This document shows positions 44,729 through 54,618 of a stretch of DNA of 64,000 nt, piece after piece. Origin of the DNA: Hydrotalea sp. (GTDB taxonomy: Bacteria; Bacteroidota; Bacteroidia; Chitinophagales; Chitinophagaceae); contig JAKRSC010000031.1 in assembly GCA_022402565.1 (NCBI GenBank), positions 1 to 64,000 on the forward strand, given 5' to 3'. Under the pieces are notes generated by a model, which worked only from the letters and a program-made list of their open reading frames with translations, ran no database searches and was not told where the DNA came from. How positions within the stretch are numbered: the first letter of the stretch is position 1; the number at the start of each line of letters is the position of its first letter. The translations under genes were made by a program, and so were the position numbers.

Positions 44729-46360
44729 CTAAATCCCATCCAGCCCCAACTCTTTTAAAAACTCGTTGTGTTTAATGGTGTTTTCTACGATGGTTTGGTT
44801 GATGGTTTTTAGCTTGTTGTTGACTTCTTTTAGATCTATTTGAATTTCGTCTTCTGAGGTGCTTACGTAACGTGAAATGTTGAGGTTGTAGCCGTTCTTC
44901 TCAATCTCGGCCATTGAAACCCTGCGCGCATATTTGTCTATTTGATCTGGTCTGTGTTGGTAGGTCTCTATTATTTTTTGAATGTCGTTGGGTTCTCCGT
45001 TTTCTCCTTCGCGTAATGTGTTTTGTCGCTTTCCTGATTTGTAATGCTCTGCTGCGTTGATGAATAAGACATCATCGTGCTTTTTGCATTTCTTGAGGAT
45101 GAGTATGCATACTGGTATTCCGGTTGAATAAAAGAGATTGGATGGAAGACCTATAACTGTATCAATATGGTTGTCCTTTAAGAGCTTGGTTCTTATTTTT
45201 TCTTCTGCTCCTCCTCTGAAGAGTACTCCGTGGGGTAGGATGATGGCCATGGTTCCTTCTTTTGCGAGGAAGTGGAAGCCGTGTAGTAGGAATGCAAAGT
45301 CGGCTGCTGATTTGGGTGCGAGTCCATAGCTTTTGAATCTGAAATCGTCTGCAAGGGCTTCTGTTGGTTCCCAGCGTAGGCTGAATGGTGGATTGGCTAC
45401 AATGGCATCGAACTCTATTTTTTTACTTGGATTAAGCTCGTTTAATACGGGCCATTGGTTCTCTAAAGTATCTCCATGATATATTTCGAATTCTGTGTCT
45501 TTCATGCCGTGTAAGAGCATGTTCATTCGTGCTAAGTTGTAGGTGGTGATGTTCTTTTCTTGTCCGTAGATCTTGCCAATGCTTCCTTTGCTGTCTTTCA
45601 TTCTTTTGCGCACGTTGAGCAATAGTGATCCAGAACCGCAAGCCATATCGAGCACCTTATCGAGTTTTGATTTTTTTCCTGTTTTGGGCTCTTGGCTATC
45701 TAAAGTAACTATTTCTGAAAGTATGGATGAGATTTGTTGAGGCGTGTAGAACTCTCCAGCCTTTTTTCCGGAACCTGCAGCAAACTGTCCAATGAGGTAT
45801 TCATACGCATCGCCCAGGGTATCTGAATCTGTAGAGAAGTCTGCAATTCCTTCCGCTATTTTCTGAATGATAACGCAGAGCTTTTTATTTCTCTCGGTTG
45901 AGGTTCTTCCGAGCTTTTCTGAGTTGAGGTTGATTTCTGAGAAGAGGCCTTGAAATGCGCTCTCGAATGATTCATTTTCAATGTATCGGAAACCAGCTTC
46001 TAAGGTGATTAATAAATCTGCGTTTTGGGTTCTTGCTAACTCGGTGATATTGCTCCATAAATGTTCCGGCTTGATGACATAATGCACTTTGCGACGCATT
46101 TGTTTTTCAAATTCATCTATTTCCTTTTCATTTTGAGCATACCAAATGGATAGGGGGTTGTTGGCTTTGGATGATTCAGTGCTTGGATAATCGCCCCCGA
46201 GTTCTTTCTTAGCTGCTTCTTCGTAGTTATGAGATAGGTATCTCAGAAATAGAAAGGAAAGCATATAATCGCGGAAGTCATCTGCATTCATGGCGCCCCT
46301 CAAATTATCTGCAATGGCCCAGAGGGTTTTACCAAGTTGATGTTGGTCTTTTAATGTCAT
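44729..46360 (-). CDS. hsdM: Type I RM methyltransferase subunit HsdM
   Basis: This 543-aa N6-adenine methyltransferase has an N-terminal helical HsdM_N domain (TLWAIADNLRGAMNADDFRDYMLSF, read in part), the SAM-binding motif VLDMACGSGSLLLN, and the catalytic motif IVANPPFSLRW (NPPF). The C-terminal helical tail binds HsdS. It methylates the host target for protection. It is the last gene of the set on this strand, with hsdS and hsdR to its right. Confidence 0.95.
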   Translation of the reverse strand: MTLKDQHQLGKTLWAIADNLRGAMNADDFRDYMLSFLFLRYLSHNYEEAAKKELGGDYPSTESSKANNPLSIWYAQNEKEIDEFEKQMRRKVHYVIKPEHLWSNITELARTQNADLLITLEAGFRYIENESFESAFQGLFSEINLNSEKLGRTSTERNKKLCVIIQKIAEGIADFSTDSDTLGDAYEYLIGQFAAGSGKKAGEFYTPQQISSILSEIVTLDSQEPKTGKKSKLDKVLDMACGSGSLLLNVRKRMKDSKGSIGKIYGQEKNITTYNLARMNMLLHGMKDTEFEIYHGDTLENQWPVLNELNPSKKIEFDAIVANPPFSLRWEPTEALADDFRFKSYGLAPKSAADFAFLLHGFHFLAKEGTMAIILPHGVLFRGGAEEKIRTKLLKDNHIDTVIGLPSNLFYSTGIPVCILILKKCKKHDDVLFINAAEHYKSGKRQNTLREGENGEPNDIQKIIETYQHRPDQIDKYARRVSMAEIEKNGYNLNISRYVSTSEDEIQIDLKEVNNKLKTINQTIVENTIKHNEFLKELGLDGI

Positions 46361-46548
46361 ATATATTGAAAATTTTAACCATGTGATTTTAAAATGAAAA
46401 AGCTAAATATTGAAAATCAATAACTTATAAGCTATTTGTTTGCTAAAGTGATTTTCTAATGAAATAAAGATTAAGCCCAAAATGGTACATAGGATGCAGT
46501 CTTTTGACAAAAATTTTATAACTGTATGTATCCAATTTTCCATTTCTT

Positions 46549-47784
46549 CTAATCTTTTATCTTCGGAAACAACCCCTGCATTAAGCCCTTTTTATGCAGC
46601 TTCAATTGCTCAATTTTCTCCGCCTGTGCTGAAATGAGTGCATCTAAGGACGAAAGGCAAGCAGCAATTTTTTGTTGTTCAAGCATTGATTTTGGAACGA
46701 TTAATTCTAACTCTCTCAATGTATCTAAACCAATTCTCTTTCTTGTTGAACCAGTTGCTTTTTTTTCAATTGCTTTTCTAATTCGTTTAGAATTTATTAA
46801 TGAATATATGAAGTACTTTGAATATTGATTTTCATCAACCACTAATCTAATACCATCAGAAGCCATTATACATCTTTTTAAATATTCAGGTATAATGCAA
46901 GCTCTTCCGACTGGATCGCCCATCTTTGATATAATTATATCACCTGCATAAATATTACAACTAAGAAGTTCATCTGCCTTTTCAATTGAAGCGTAAATTT
47001 TATTGTCATCATTGAATACACCATCACCAATATTTTGAAGTTGTATTATTCTAAGTCCATCATGAGTATAATCGCTTGCCATAAGATTTGAACCAAATGG
47101 TCCACCAGTAAAACTCCATTTTACTTTTTTATTCGCCGTTTCAATTAAGGGTATTTCCACCCACTCCCCATCATTTTCAAACTCCTTGAATCTGTACTTG
47201 GGTACTTTTTCTCCTTGTTGGGGAAAGAGGTTTTGCATTAAGCCTTTTTTATGTTCTTTTAGTGCTTCTAATCTTTGGCTGTGAGCTGCTATCACTTCAT
47301 CTAATGAGGAGAGGCAGGCGGCGATTTTTTGTTGTTCTTGAGCTTTGGGTACTGAGACATTTTCTAGCTTAAAATCTGAATAGTATATGTGCGGTATTCC
47401 TGCTCCTTTTACATATACAGAAAAATCAACAGTATTTAAGAGATAGTAAATCCAGTCTAAATGATATTGTTTTTCATTTTTTGACTTTATACATGCTAAA
47501 GTTCCAAGAATGGATGAGTGACTTTGACATAAATTAAGTCTACCAACTCCTGACCCATCTTTTACTATTGAAATGTATTTTTCGTTTTGTTGAAAATCGT
47601 CAATGTAGCCTACAACACTATCTGCACCATAGACAGGATAACCCTCTGATTTTAATACAAGTTTATTTAAAGCCATATTTGAACTTTCGGAGATAGTAAT
47701 CTCTTCAAGTAACTTACTTTCCCATTCCCCCTCATTCTCAAACTCAGGAAACCTTAATTCGGGTATCAATTTATTTTTACTCAT
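46549..47784 (-). CDS. hsdS: Type I RM specificity subunit HsdS
   Basis: This 411-aa protein has two target recognition domains, each preceded by a conserved start (LIPELRFPEFENEGEWESK and VPKYRFKEFENDGEWVEIP) and separated by helical spacers with the repeated EQQKIAACLSSLDEVIAAH and EQQKIAACLSSLDALISAQ segments. The two halves recognise the two parts of a bipartite DNA site. It overlaps hsdR by 8 bp. Near-identical spacers are typical and can support recombination between TRDs. Confidence 0.95.
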   Translation of the reverse strand: MSKNKLIPELRFPEFENEGEWESKLLEEITISESSNMALNKLVLKSEGYPVYGADSVVGYIDDFQQNEKYISIVKDGSGVGRLNLCQSHSSILGTLACIKSKNEKQYHLDWIYYLLNTVDFSVYVKGAGIPHIYYSDFKLENVSVPKAQEQQKIAACLSSLDEVIAAHSQRLEALKEHKKGLMQNLFPQQGEKVPKYRFKEFENDGEWVEIPLIETANKKVKWSFTGGPFGSNLMASDYTHDGLRIIQLQNIGDGVFNDDNKIYASIEKADELLSCNIYAGDIIISKMGDPVGRACIIPEYLKRCIMASDGIRLVVDENQYSKYFIYSLINSKRIRKAIEKKATGSTRKRIGLDTLRELELIVPKSMLEQQKIAACLSSLDALISAQAEKIEQLKLHKKGLMQGLFPKIKD

Positions 47785-50743
47785 AAGCTGCTAATCCTGA
47801 TATGTCTCGCCCTTGGGCTAATTTATTTAATACTGGAATAAGGTCGTTCATTAAAGCCAGTTCTTTATCTCTGCGCTCTTTCCAGCTTAATTCTAATGGA
47901 GCCAATAAATCGGTTAGCTTCTCTCCATCAAATATCATTCTTCCCATAATTTGTTCTACAAAGCTTTTTAATGTATTTGCTTCAAGGCCATGTTTGGCTG
48001 CCATATCTGCTAATTCCTTATTGTATTTTTCTTCTTTAAAGGTTTCATAACCCACACGCAGATCTTCCACTTTTTGTCCCGTATTCCAGTCGAGGGTATT
48101 GATGTACTCCGCTAAATCGTCTTGCTCCTCCATCAAATTAGAGTTAGAGCTCAAAAGACTAATCACCTGCGGCTTGGTCATTTTTTGCTTAGCCGGCTTC
48201 TTTTGGGTATTATCCGCAATCAGGTTCATGATATAATCATAATCTATGATAGCAGAAGAGAACAGCACAAATTCAAAATCGAGTTGTTGAATTTCAGGTG
48301 GAGCTTTGTCACCCTCTTTTTGCTGACGTTTATAAAACTGCTTAGCAGTTTCTAAATAAGAGCTTCTAAACTCCTGAAAAGTATCGGGCGGTAAAATGGC
48401 ATCAATCTGTTGCTTCTGCTCCTGATCTAAATCGGTGAACTGTCCCAGTGCTACCTGATGCCGCTGTATTTCCTTAAAATTTTGAATAAAGGCAATTCTT
48501 GCAGCATCACCCTTCAAGTTAAAGACTTCCTGCGGAACGCAAGAGAGGTTTTGCTCTTGCATAAATGAATTCAGCTTTTCAACTGCTTTCTTGTACTTCT
48601 CCATTACAACAGGTGCAGGTTCTACCAACCATATCTCTCTCGACTTATCTTCATCAATACCAGAGAAAAGGGCTATGGCTTGATTCACAGCCTCCTTTTG
48701 AAAGCGAAAATCGAGGATATTACCATGCGGCTTAGTATCGTTCAGCACACGATTGGTTCTTGAAAAAGCCTGGATAAGACCATGGTACTTCAAGTTTTTA
48801 TCGACATACAGCGTATTCAAAAACTTACTATCGAAGCCAGTCAACAACATATCTACCACAATAGTAATATCAATCTTCTGACTGTGTGGGAGCTCCTTAT
48901 TAGACCACTTTTGATCTTTGATTCTACGTTGTACATCTTGGTAATACAAGTCGAACAAATTGATATCGTGGTTCGTGCCATACAAACGATTATAATCGTT
49001 TATAATCATTTTCAAAGCCGCTTTCTTTTCTTCCGGATTCTGCTTATTATCTTCCTTTTCCTGAGCAAGGTCTTCCTGAATTTGTTGGATATCTTTATTT
49101 CCTTCAGCGGGAGGAGAGAACACACAAACAATGTTCAAAGGAACAAAAGTTGGATCCTCAGCATTTCTCTTAGCTTGGTATTCTTTGAAAAGGTTATAGT
49201 ACTCAATAGCGTTGTTAATGGATGCCGTTGCCAGAATAGCATTGAACCTTCTTGAGTTGGTAGCAGCATCATGCTTTTCAATAATAGCTTCCACTACAGC
49301 TTTTTGCGCAATGGGTTCTCCCGGTTTAGCCTGCTCAGCTCCCTTCCCCTTAAAATAATCAATATGAAAGCGCAATACATTTTTATCGTCGATAGCGTTG
49401 GTGATGGTATAAGCATGCAACTGCTTTTCAAAAATATCTGCAGTGGTTTTATTGGTGGCGTATTCACCTTCACGAATATTATACGAAGCGTTTTGGTCAA
49501 AGATGGGCGTACCAGTAAATCCGAACAGTTGCGCATTGGGAAAAAACTCCTTAATGGCCTTATGGTTCTCACCAAATTGCGATCTATGACATTCATCGAA
49601 AATGAAGACCATTCTTTTATTACGAAGCGGCTCTAATCGTTCCTTGTAATTGTTCTTATTAGTACCATCCAGCGCAAGGCCAAGCTTTTGGATAGTCGTC
49701 ACAATAACCTTATCGGCATAACTAGAAGAAAGCAATCGCTTCACCAAAGTTTCCGTATTGGTATTCTCTTCCACACTACCTTCCTGGAACTTATTGAACT
49801 CCTCCCGAGTTTGGCGGTCGAGGTCCTTTCTATCCACCACAAATAAGCATTTTTCAATATCGGGGTTATCCTTCAGAAGAGTAGAGGCTTTGAAAGAAGT
49901 AAGTGTTTTACCACTACCAGTTGTATGCCATATATAGCCATTGCCTCTATTTTGCTGAATACAATCGATGATAGCCTTCACCGCATAGATTTGATAAGGA
50001 CGCATCACCATTAGCTTCTGTTCACTCTCCACCAACACCATGTACTTACTGATCATATTACCCAGGGTACACTTCGTAAGAAACTTCTCCGCAAAAGGTT
50101 CAAGGTGGGAGATCTTCTTATTGTTCTCATCGGCCAATTGGTAGATGGGCAAAAATTGCTCATCCGCATTAAAAGCAAAATGTTGGTTGTTGTTGTTGGA
50201 AAAATAATAAGTAATGCTTCTATTGCTTACAATGAAAAGCTGCATGAAGCAAAGCAACGTATTGTTGTAACCATTACCCGGTTCGTTTTTATAATCAACA
50301 ATTTGTTGAAGAGCTTTACGAGGCGATATATCCACCTTTTTAAGCTCAATCTGAACAACTGGTAGTCCATTTATGAGCAAGATCACATCGTACCGCTGGT
50401 GGCTGTTTTCGGTATTGATGCGCAACTGACTAATGACCTCATAATCGTTCTTACACCAATCCTTATTATTGACAAGCGTATAATGCAAAGCAGTTCCATC
50501 TTCTCGTTGGAAATACTGGTTTTCGCGAAGCAGTTTAGAAGCAGCAAATACATCGGCCGTGATGATTTCTTCCCTCAGCCTAAGGAATTCACTATCTGTC
50601 AGCTTAACTTGATTGAGGAATTCGAATTTGGTTCTGAAATTTTGTTCCAGGGATTTTCTATCGACAATATCTGGCCGATAGATATATTTTAATCCCTTTA
50701 GCTGTTCAATTAGATGTTCCTCTATTTGGAATTCTTTGTTCAT
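47777..50743 (-). CDS. hsdR: Type I RM restriction subunit HsdR
   Basis: This 988-aa protein has an N-terminal nuclease domain (VILLINGLPVVQIELKK, a PD-(D/E)xK ending in ELKK), a translocase with Walker A HTTGSGKT, Walker B VFIFDECH, motif III FGFTGTP, and GFDSKFLNTLYVDK. It cuts unmethylated DNA after translocation. It is the first gene of the minus-strand operon hsdR-hsdS-hsdM, divergent from the gene at 51117. Confidence 0.95.
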   Translation of the reverse strand: MNKEFQIEEHLIEQLKGLKYIYRPDIVDRKSLEQNFRTKFEFLNQVKLTDSEFLRLREEIITADVFAASKLLRENQYFQREDGTALHYTLVNNKDWCKNDYEVISQLRINTENSHQRYDVILLINGLPVVQIELKKVDISPRKALQQIVDYKNEPGNGYNNTLLCFMQLFIVSNRSITYYFSNNNNQHFAFNADEQFLPIYQLADENNKKISHLEPFAEKFLTKCTLGNMISKYMVLVESEQKLMVMRPYQIYAVKAIIDCIQQNRGNGYIWHTTGSGKTLTSFKASTLLKDNPDIEKCLFVVDRKDLDRQTREEFNKFQEGSVEENTNTETLVKRLLSSSYADKVIVTTIQKLGLALDGTNKNNYKERLEPLRNKRMVFIFDECHRSQFGENHKAIKEFFPNAQLFGFTGTPIFDQNASYNIREGEYATNKTTADIFEKQLHAYTITNAIDDKNVLRFHIDYFKGKGAEQAKPGEPIAQKAVVEAIIEKHDAATNSRRFNAILATASINNAIEYYNLFKEYQAKRNAEDPTFVPLNIVCVFSPPAEGNKDIQQIQEDLAQEKEDNKQNPEEKKAALKMIINDYNRLYGTNHDINLFDLYYQDVQRRIKDQKWSNKELPHSQKIDITIVVDMLLTGFDSKFLNTLYVDKNLKYHGLIQAFSRTNRVLNDTKPHGNILDFRFQKEAVNQAIALFSGIDEDKSREIWLVEPAPVVMEKYKKAVEKLNSFMQEQNLSCVPQEVFNLKGDAARIAFIQNFKEIQRHQVALGQFTDLDQEQKQQIDAILPPDTFQEFRSSYLETAKQFYKRQQKEGDKAPPEIQQLDFEFVLFSSAIIDYDYIMNLIADNTQKKPAKQKMTKPQVISLLSSNSNLMEEQDDLAEYINTLDWNTGQKVEDLRVGYETFKEEKYNKELADMAAKHGLEANTLKSFVEQIMGRMIFDGEKLTDLLAPLELSWKERRDKELALMNDLIPVLNKLAQGRDISGLAAYE

Positions 50744-51116
50744 TGGGTGGTTATTGGAAGAGCGAGGAATGAATTGATATTGTAGAATATTTTATAATCG
50801 ATCATCAACACCAAAAATAAGTCGTTTAGTAATGCTGGAACTTATTCCACTACAGTTGTTTACAGTTATAATTTTTGAAAAGAAACATAAAAATAAATTT
50901 AAAGAAAGGTTCCTGCTATGAGTTTCTTGTAAAAGCAAGTCCTTTAAGTAGTTTAATACGGATGATCATCATATGGATTTGATGGTCAGAGTGATTTGTA
51001 AGCCAACTAATATATTATTTTTTATATATGTCAACGCAATTTATTATGATATTTGATAACATTAAGATAATATATATAGTTATGGTTATATTTTAATAAT
51101 TAGTATTTTTGCTACA
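50744..51116. promoter_or_regulatory. Divergent intergenic region, RM versus regulator unit
   Basis: This 373-bp A/T-rich stretch separates hsdR from a plus-strand three-gene unit. TATTTTTG at 51104-51111 is an exact TAnnTTTG box just before the ATG at 51117, which would make that transcript leaderless. No coding signal is visible. It probably also holds the hsdR promoter, which I could not assign. Confidence 0.5.
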
Positions 51117-51875
51117 ATGATAAGAATAAGATTTTCAAAATTTCACGACTCGTATAATATTCAACAAGAATATGAGCGTTTATTGGAACGTATCAACCAA
51201 ATAAACCAACCTGAACACGTTAATTATTTTGCAGAATCAATTTTAGAATTTAGTTCTATTAATACTAAAGAAACTCAAAGTAGGAAGAACTTCTCGTGGC
51301 TTACTGACGAGTATTTAACCTTCCAATTAAACAAAAATGAGTATTATAGAAAGGCCAAAAAGTATAAAGTATTAAAGAAAGAACTAGAACAAAAATATTG
51401 GCATGCACTAGAAGGTAAAGACCAAACGGTAACTGATGAACTATCATTTAAACTCAAAATTCTTACTGATTTAATAAAAAATATTCAGTATCTACTAAGT
51501 AACTACACCGAAGAAGCAAAGCAAGAATTTGACATTAAAGAAATTAGCGCTTATAAATATTTCGATGAAGACGATTTAGGAACACTTAACAATGAAATAT
51601 GTTTTCTAATTAAAAATGATTTTTATGAGGATAAACATCTAAAATCAATTCTTAGAAAAATAAGTCATTTTTTAAAACTTCTTATAATTGATTTTTCTAA
51701 TGATATTAGAAAAATGTTCCGAAAGATAATTCAGTTCTTTTTTAAAAATATGGATGATGAAAAATTGATTAATAATTTTTTAGTAAATATTTCTAAGAAA
51801 TTATTAAACAAATCAATTTTTACTCATGAACAATTACAAAGATATATACGAAAATCTCAAGTCATTATTAGATAA
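51117..51875 (+). CDS. Unknown protein, first of regulator unit
   Basis: This 252-aa, Lys/Glu-rich, largely helical protein begins MIRIRFSKFHDSYNIQQEYERLLERI. No motif is recognised. Its end overlaps the next small gene by 50 bp in another frame, so the genes of this unit are tightly coupled. The start codon lies about 6 bp after a TATTTTTG promoter box. Confidence 0.55.
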   Translation: MIRIRFSKFHDSYNIQQEYERLLERINQINQPEHVNYFAESILEFSSINTKETQSRKNFSWLTDEYLTFQLNKNEYYRKAKKYKVLKKELEQKYWHALEGKDQTVTDELSFKLKILTDLIKNIQYLLSNYTEEAKQEFDIKEISAYKYFDEDDLGTLNNEICFLIKNDFYEDKHLKSILRKISHFLKLLIIDFSNDIRKMFRKIIQFFFKNMDDEKLINNFLVNISKKLLNKSIFTHEQLQRYIRKSQVIIR

Positions 51876-52020
51876 AGAAACTCTTACAGATGATGAGAAG
51901 AGATCAATTAAAGATGCATTAGAGCTTCTTAAAGTAGCTAAAAATCGAAATGATGCATTACAAGTAATTAACTTTTTAGCTTCTCTTTTCAATGTAAGCA
52001 CAAAATTAATTGATACATGA
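51826..52020 (+). CDS. Small helical protein
   Basis: This 64-aa product (LKSLLDKETLTDDEKRSIKDA...) is predicted as helical. It overlaps the genes on both sides (50 bp at its start, 4 bp ATGA with the XRE gene), which supports it as real and not a shadow. No family recognised. Confidence 0.5.
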   Translation: MNNYKDIYENLKSLLDKETLTDDEKRSIKDALELLKVAKNRNDALQVINFLASLFNVSTKLIDT

Positions 52021-52301
52021 ATATTGGTAAGGCAATTAAACAACTAAGAAAACAGCAGGGATTAAGCCAATCCGAATTAGCAAAAGTAACAAATATTACA
52101 CAAGCTGCATTATCAGGAATTGAAAATGGAAACCGACCTAGCCATGAAACTCTTGCTAACTTATGTAATGCCTTAAAAGTACCAGAATCTTTAATATATG
52201 TTTTAGGAATCGAAAGAGAAGATGTCCCCTCAGAAAAAAAGCAGTTGTATGATAGTCTTTTCCCTGTTATTCAGGATTTAATTTTCAAAATTGGAAGCTG
52301 A
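52017..52301 (+). CDS. XRE-family HTH regulator
   Basis: This 94-aa protein has a Cro/C1-type HTH: IGKAIKQLRKQQGLSQSELA, TNITQAALSGIENGNRPSHE, TLANLCNALKV. The C-terminal 30 residues are a short extension. Its position divergent from hsdR suggests control of the RM genes or of its own unit. It is the size of RM controller proteins; the target is not shown. Confidence 0.8.
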   Translation: MNIGKAIKQLRKQQGLSQSELAKVTNITQAALSGIENGNRPSHETLANLCNALKVPESLIYVLGIEREDVPSEKKQLYDSLFPVIQDLIFKIGS

Positions 52302-52969
52302 ATAATTATAATTAATAAAGCTTCGCTATTCTCAGTCACACTTAAGCATGACAGAGTTAGGATTATCTGCAAAAAATGGGGCGGGCAATAAATGCTATAT
52401 AATGATAGATTTCGGAAAATCATCTGCAACGTATCGTCAGTTCACCATCATAGTATGAAATAAATATATTCATGAAATATGTATTTACTTGGAATTCTTA
52501 CGGCAAATAATGAGTTTTGGTATCATAGATCACTCTTTTCTATATTGGCTTATCGGAGCTTTTATTTTTTAAATATTAGCTGTTTTTAGTACAGCTTTTC
52601 TCTGCGTTGGGTAAACAAGCTCTTTTGTAATTTATTCTGTGCTGGTATTATAGTGCCAATTGGAAATGTACTTGCTTTTGGGGCAGGCCTTTTTCCTTGT
52701 GCTTCATAAATAATGATATAATAAGTTCCATACCTACAACAACTTTAACGATATCCCTTATTTCTCTGCCAACTGAAATTTTGAAAAAGGGTTGAAATAG
52801 CAAATCAAGTCCACCATAAATAATTACTTATGTTTGTCTGTATTACGCTTTTTTATTGTAATCTAAAACTAATAAAGCGAAATAATCCTGTTAAGCTAAC
52901 AAACAGCTAATATCCGTATTGCATAACCAACAAAAAGATAAATACAAAAATTTGATTGCGGCAAATTAG
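52302..52969. other. Large gap with a degraded gene remnant
   Basis: This 668-bp stretch has no intact gene. On the minus strand 52586-52790 reads as a broken coding piece, with VVVGMELII in one frame continuing as YEAQGKRPAPKASTFPIGT and IIPAQNKLQKSLFTQRREK in another, ending at a TAA (52586-52588). It looks like a frameshifted remnant of an unrecognised gene. Confidence 0.4.
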
Positions 52970-53485
52970 TTACTCTTTCCATAGTCCAACACTTTTTGTT
53001 CTTGCCTCATGTTGAAGTTTCACAAATTCATCTACATACTTAATATTAGGTGGCACTGTTAATATCTTTGCAAAACCATTTTTTAACAATTCTGCATTTA
53101 CAAAAGTCCCATCCTCCAGGTAAACATAGGCAAGTGTTCTGCCATATTGATCAGTGGGGCTTATGTCATATTCCAATCGTATTTTTTTACCTATTAATAG
53201 ATTAGTCAAATATTCTTTTGATTCTTTACCAAAATGGCCAATTTCTTTCTTAAATGTCTTGCGTGATTCGGGTGCATCTACACCAATTAAACGTATTTTT
53301 AATTCTTTACCTGATTCATCAACAGCCCAAAAGGTATCACCATCAACAACCTTTTTTACTACCAAAAATTCGTCTTTATGAAGAGACGAACTGGTTATTA
53401 CTTTGGGTTTTCTCTCTCCGCTACCTGAATTACAAGCGGTATAAAAAAATGAAACTAGTAATATAAATGCGATAAGACGTTTCAT
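52970..53485 (-). CDS. Staphylococcal nuclease-like lipoprotein
   Basis: This 171-aa protein has a lipoprotein signal peptide (AFILLVSFFYTAC, Cys18) and an SNase/thermonuclease domain: VVDGDTFWAVDESGKELKIR, LIGVDAPESRK, YGRTLAYVYLEDGTFVNAELL. The Asp, Arg and Glu residues of the calcium-dependent active site appear to be present. It would degrade DNA or RNA at the periplasmic face or cell surface. Its ATG overlaps the stop of the upstream protease gene by one base, so it belongs to the operon. Confidence 0.85.
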   Translation of the reverse strand: MKRLIAFILLVSFFYTACNSGSGERKPKVITSSSLHKDEFLVVKKVVDGDTFWAVDESGKELKIRLIGVDAPESRKTFKKEIGHFGKESKEYLTNLLIGKKIRLEYDISPTDQYGRTLAYVYLEDGTFVNAELLKNGFAKILTVPPNIKYVDEFVKLQHEARTKSVGLWKE

Positions 53486-54003
53486 TACTCAAAAGTAATT
53501 TCACCTTTATTATAATCAATAGTTACCTTACCAAACTGAGCAAGCGCAGACTGTCCAAACAATAATGGTGCATCCATATTATGAACAATTGATGCTTGAA
53601 CGTTTGAAAGTGTTTTATTTCCAATTTTTACAGTTTTTAAATTAATAATTGTGCCCTCAGATATACTACCGTCAGCAATTTGAAATTGTTGTGTTCCTAA
53701 AAAATCATCATCTGTTAAGGTACCTTGCTTGTATAAAAATATTGCTTCCGTTAGTGAAATAGTAATATCTGATGCCCCGGTATCAAAAATGAAAAACATT
53801 TTAGAAGCATTAATTTCAATTGGAACTTCATAAACCCCATTTTTCTTGTTCATTTTCACAACCGTTTTACCGTTCCATATCCGCTCTGAACTATTTGAAT
53901 GTTGAATAACTCTTTTCTCTTCATTACTGGAATTAGGCATACGTCTACCTGACTGGCTACATGAGACTATAAATAATAGAAATAGCAGGTATATAATTTT
54001 CAT
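53485..54003 (-). CDS. Retropepsin-like aspartyl protease lipoprotein
   Basis: This 172-aa lipoprotein (signal peptide ending FIVSC) has one retropepsin-fold domain: FIFDTGASDITIS with the catalytic DTGAS, an acidic flap region, and LLFGQSALAQFG, the second conserved segment. Retropepsin-like single-domain proteases dimerise to form one active site. It may process a partner in the periplasm. It abuts the MotB-like gene without a gap. Confidence 0.8.
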   Translation of the reverse strand: MKIIYLLFLLFIVSCSQSGRRMPNSSNEEKRVIQHSNSSERIWNGKTVVKMNKKNGVYEVPIEINASKMFFIFDTGASDITISLTEAIFLYKQGTLTDDDFLGTQQFQIADGSISEGTIINLKTVKIGNKTLSNVQASIVHNMDAPLLFGQSALAQFGKVTIDYNKGEITFE

Positions 54004-54615
54004 TCAATTTTTAATTTCACCTATTTTGGGAACTATCTGTATTAAAATTCGTTGGTTTTTATATTCTTCTTTATATGGGAAACGCCCAATTCCCTCCGTA
54101 CCTGAACCTGCAACTTGTACTTCACAAACTGCCGGGTCTAAAACAATATTTCTTTTTTGCCATAATTTTAGAACAGCCCAAGCCCGTTTGTAACTTAATG
54201 GAAAATTGTCGCTAAAATTATCGTTTGAAGCCATCCCCTCTATTATTACTACATATTTGATATCTTGACGGGCATATTTCGATTTAAGGCTGTCTATCAA
54301 ACCACGAATTGAGTTACCAACTTTAACTAAATATTGATCGTCTTTTGGCTTTATGATGTCTTTTCCTTTTTCGAACTCAACATTTTGGACAAGAGAGAAT
54401 CTCTTATAAATTGAATCATATTGAAAATACTCTTTCGGCAATTCTTTAACTGCTGCTTGAATTTCCTTAATTTTATTTAGCTGCTGTTCTGTTGCTTTTT
54501 GTTGGTTAGTAAGCTTTAAGTAGGTTAAAACATATAAAACCAACATAATAAAAAACAAACTTGTCATTAAATCAGTAAAACTTGGCCAAAAAAAATCTGA
54601 ACCTTTACCTTTCAT
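54004..54615 (-). CDS. MotB/ZorB-like OmpA-domain stator protein
   Basis: This 203-aa protein has a short cytoplasmic N-terminus, one transmembrane helix (about residues 14-33) with the proton-binding-type Asp D15 in FTDLMTSLFFIML, a coiled linker, and an OmpA/MotB peptidoglycan-binding domain (residues 75-195; YVVIIEGMASND, then NFPLSYKRAWAVLKLW). It resembles ZorB of Zorya and MotB. With the next gene it should form a proton-driven stator. No chemotaxis or flagellar genes lie nearby. Confidence 0.8.
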   Translation of the reverse strand: MKGKGSDFFWPSFTDLMTSLFFIMLVLYVLTYLKLTNQQKATEQQLNKIKEIQAAVKELPKEYFQYDSIYKRFSLVQNVEFEKGKDIIKPKDDQYLVKVGNSIRGLIDSLKSKYARQDIKYVVIIEGMASNDNFSDNFPLSYKRAWAVLKLWQKRNIVLDPAVCEVQVAGSGTEGIGRFPYKEEYKNQRILIQIVPKIGEIKN

Positions 54616-54618
54616 TAT

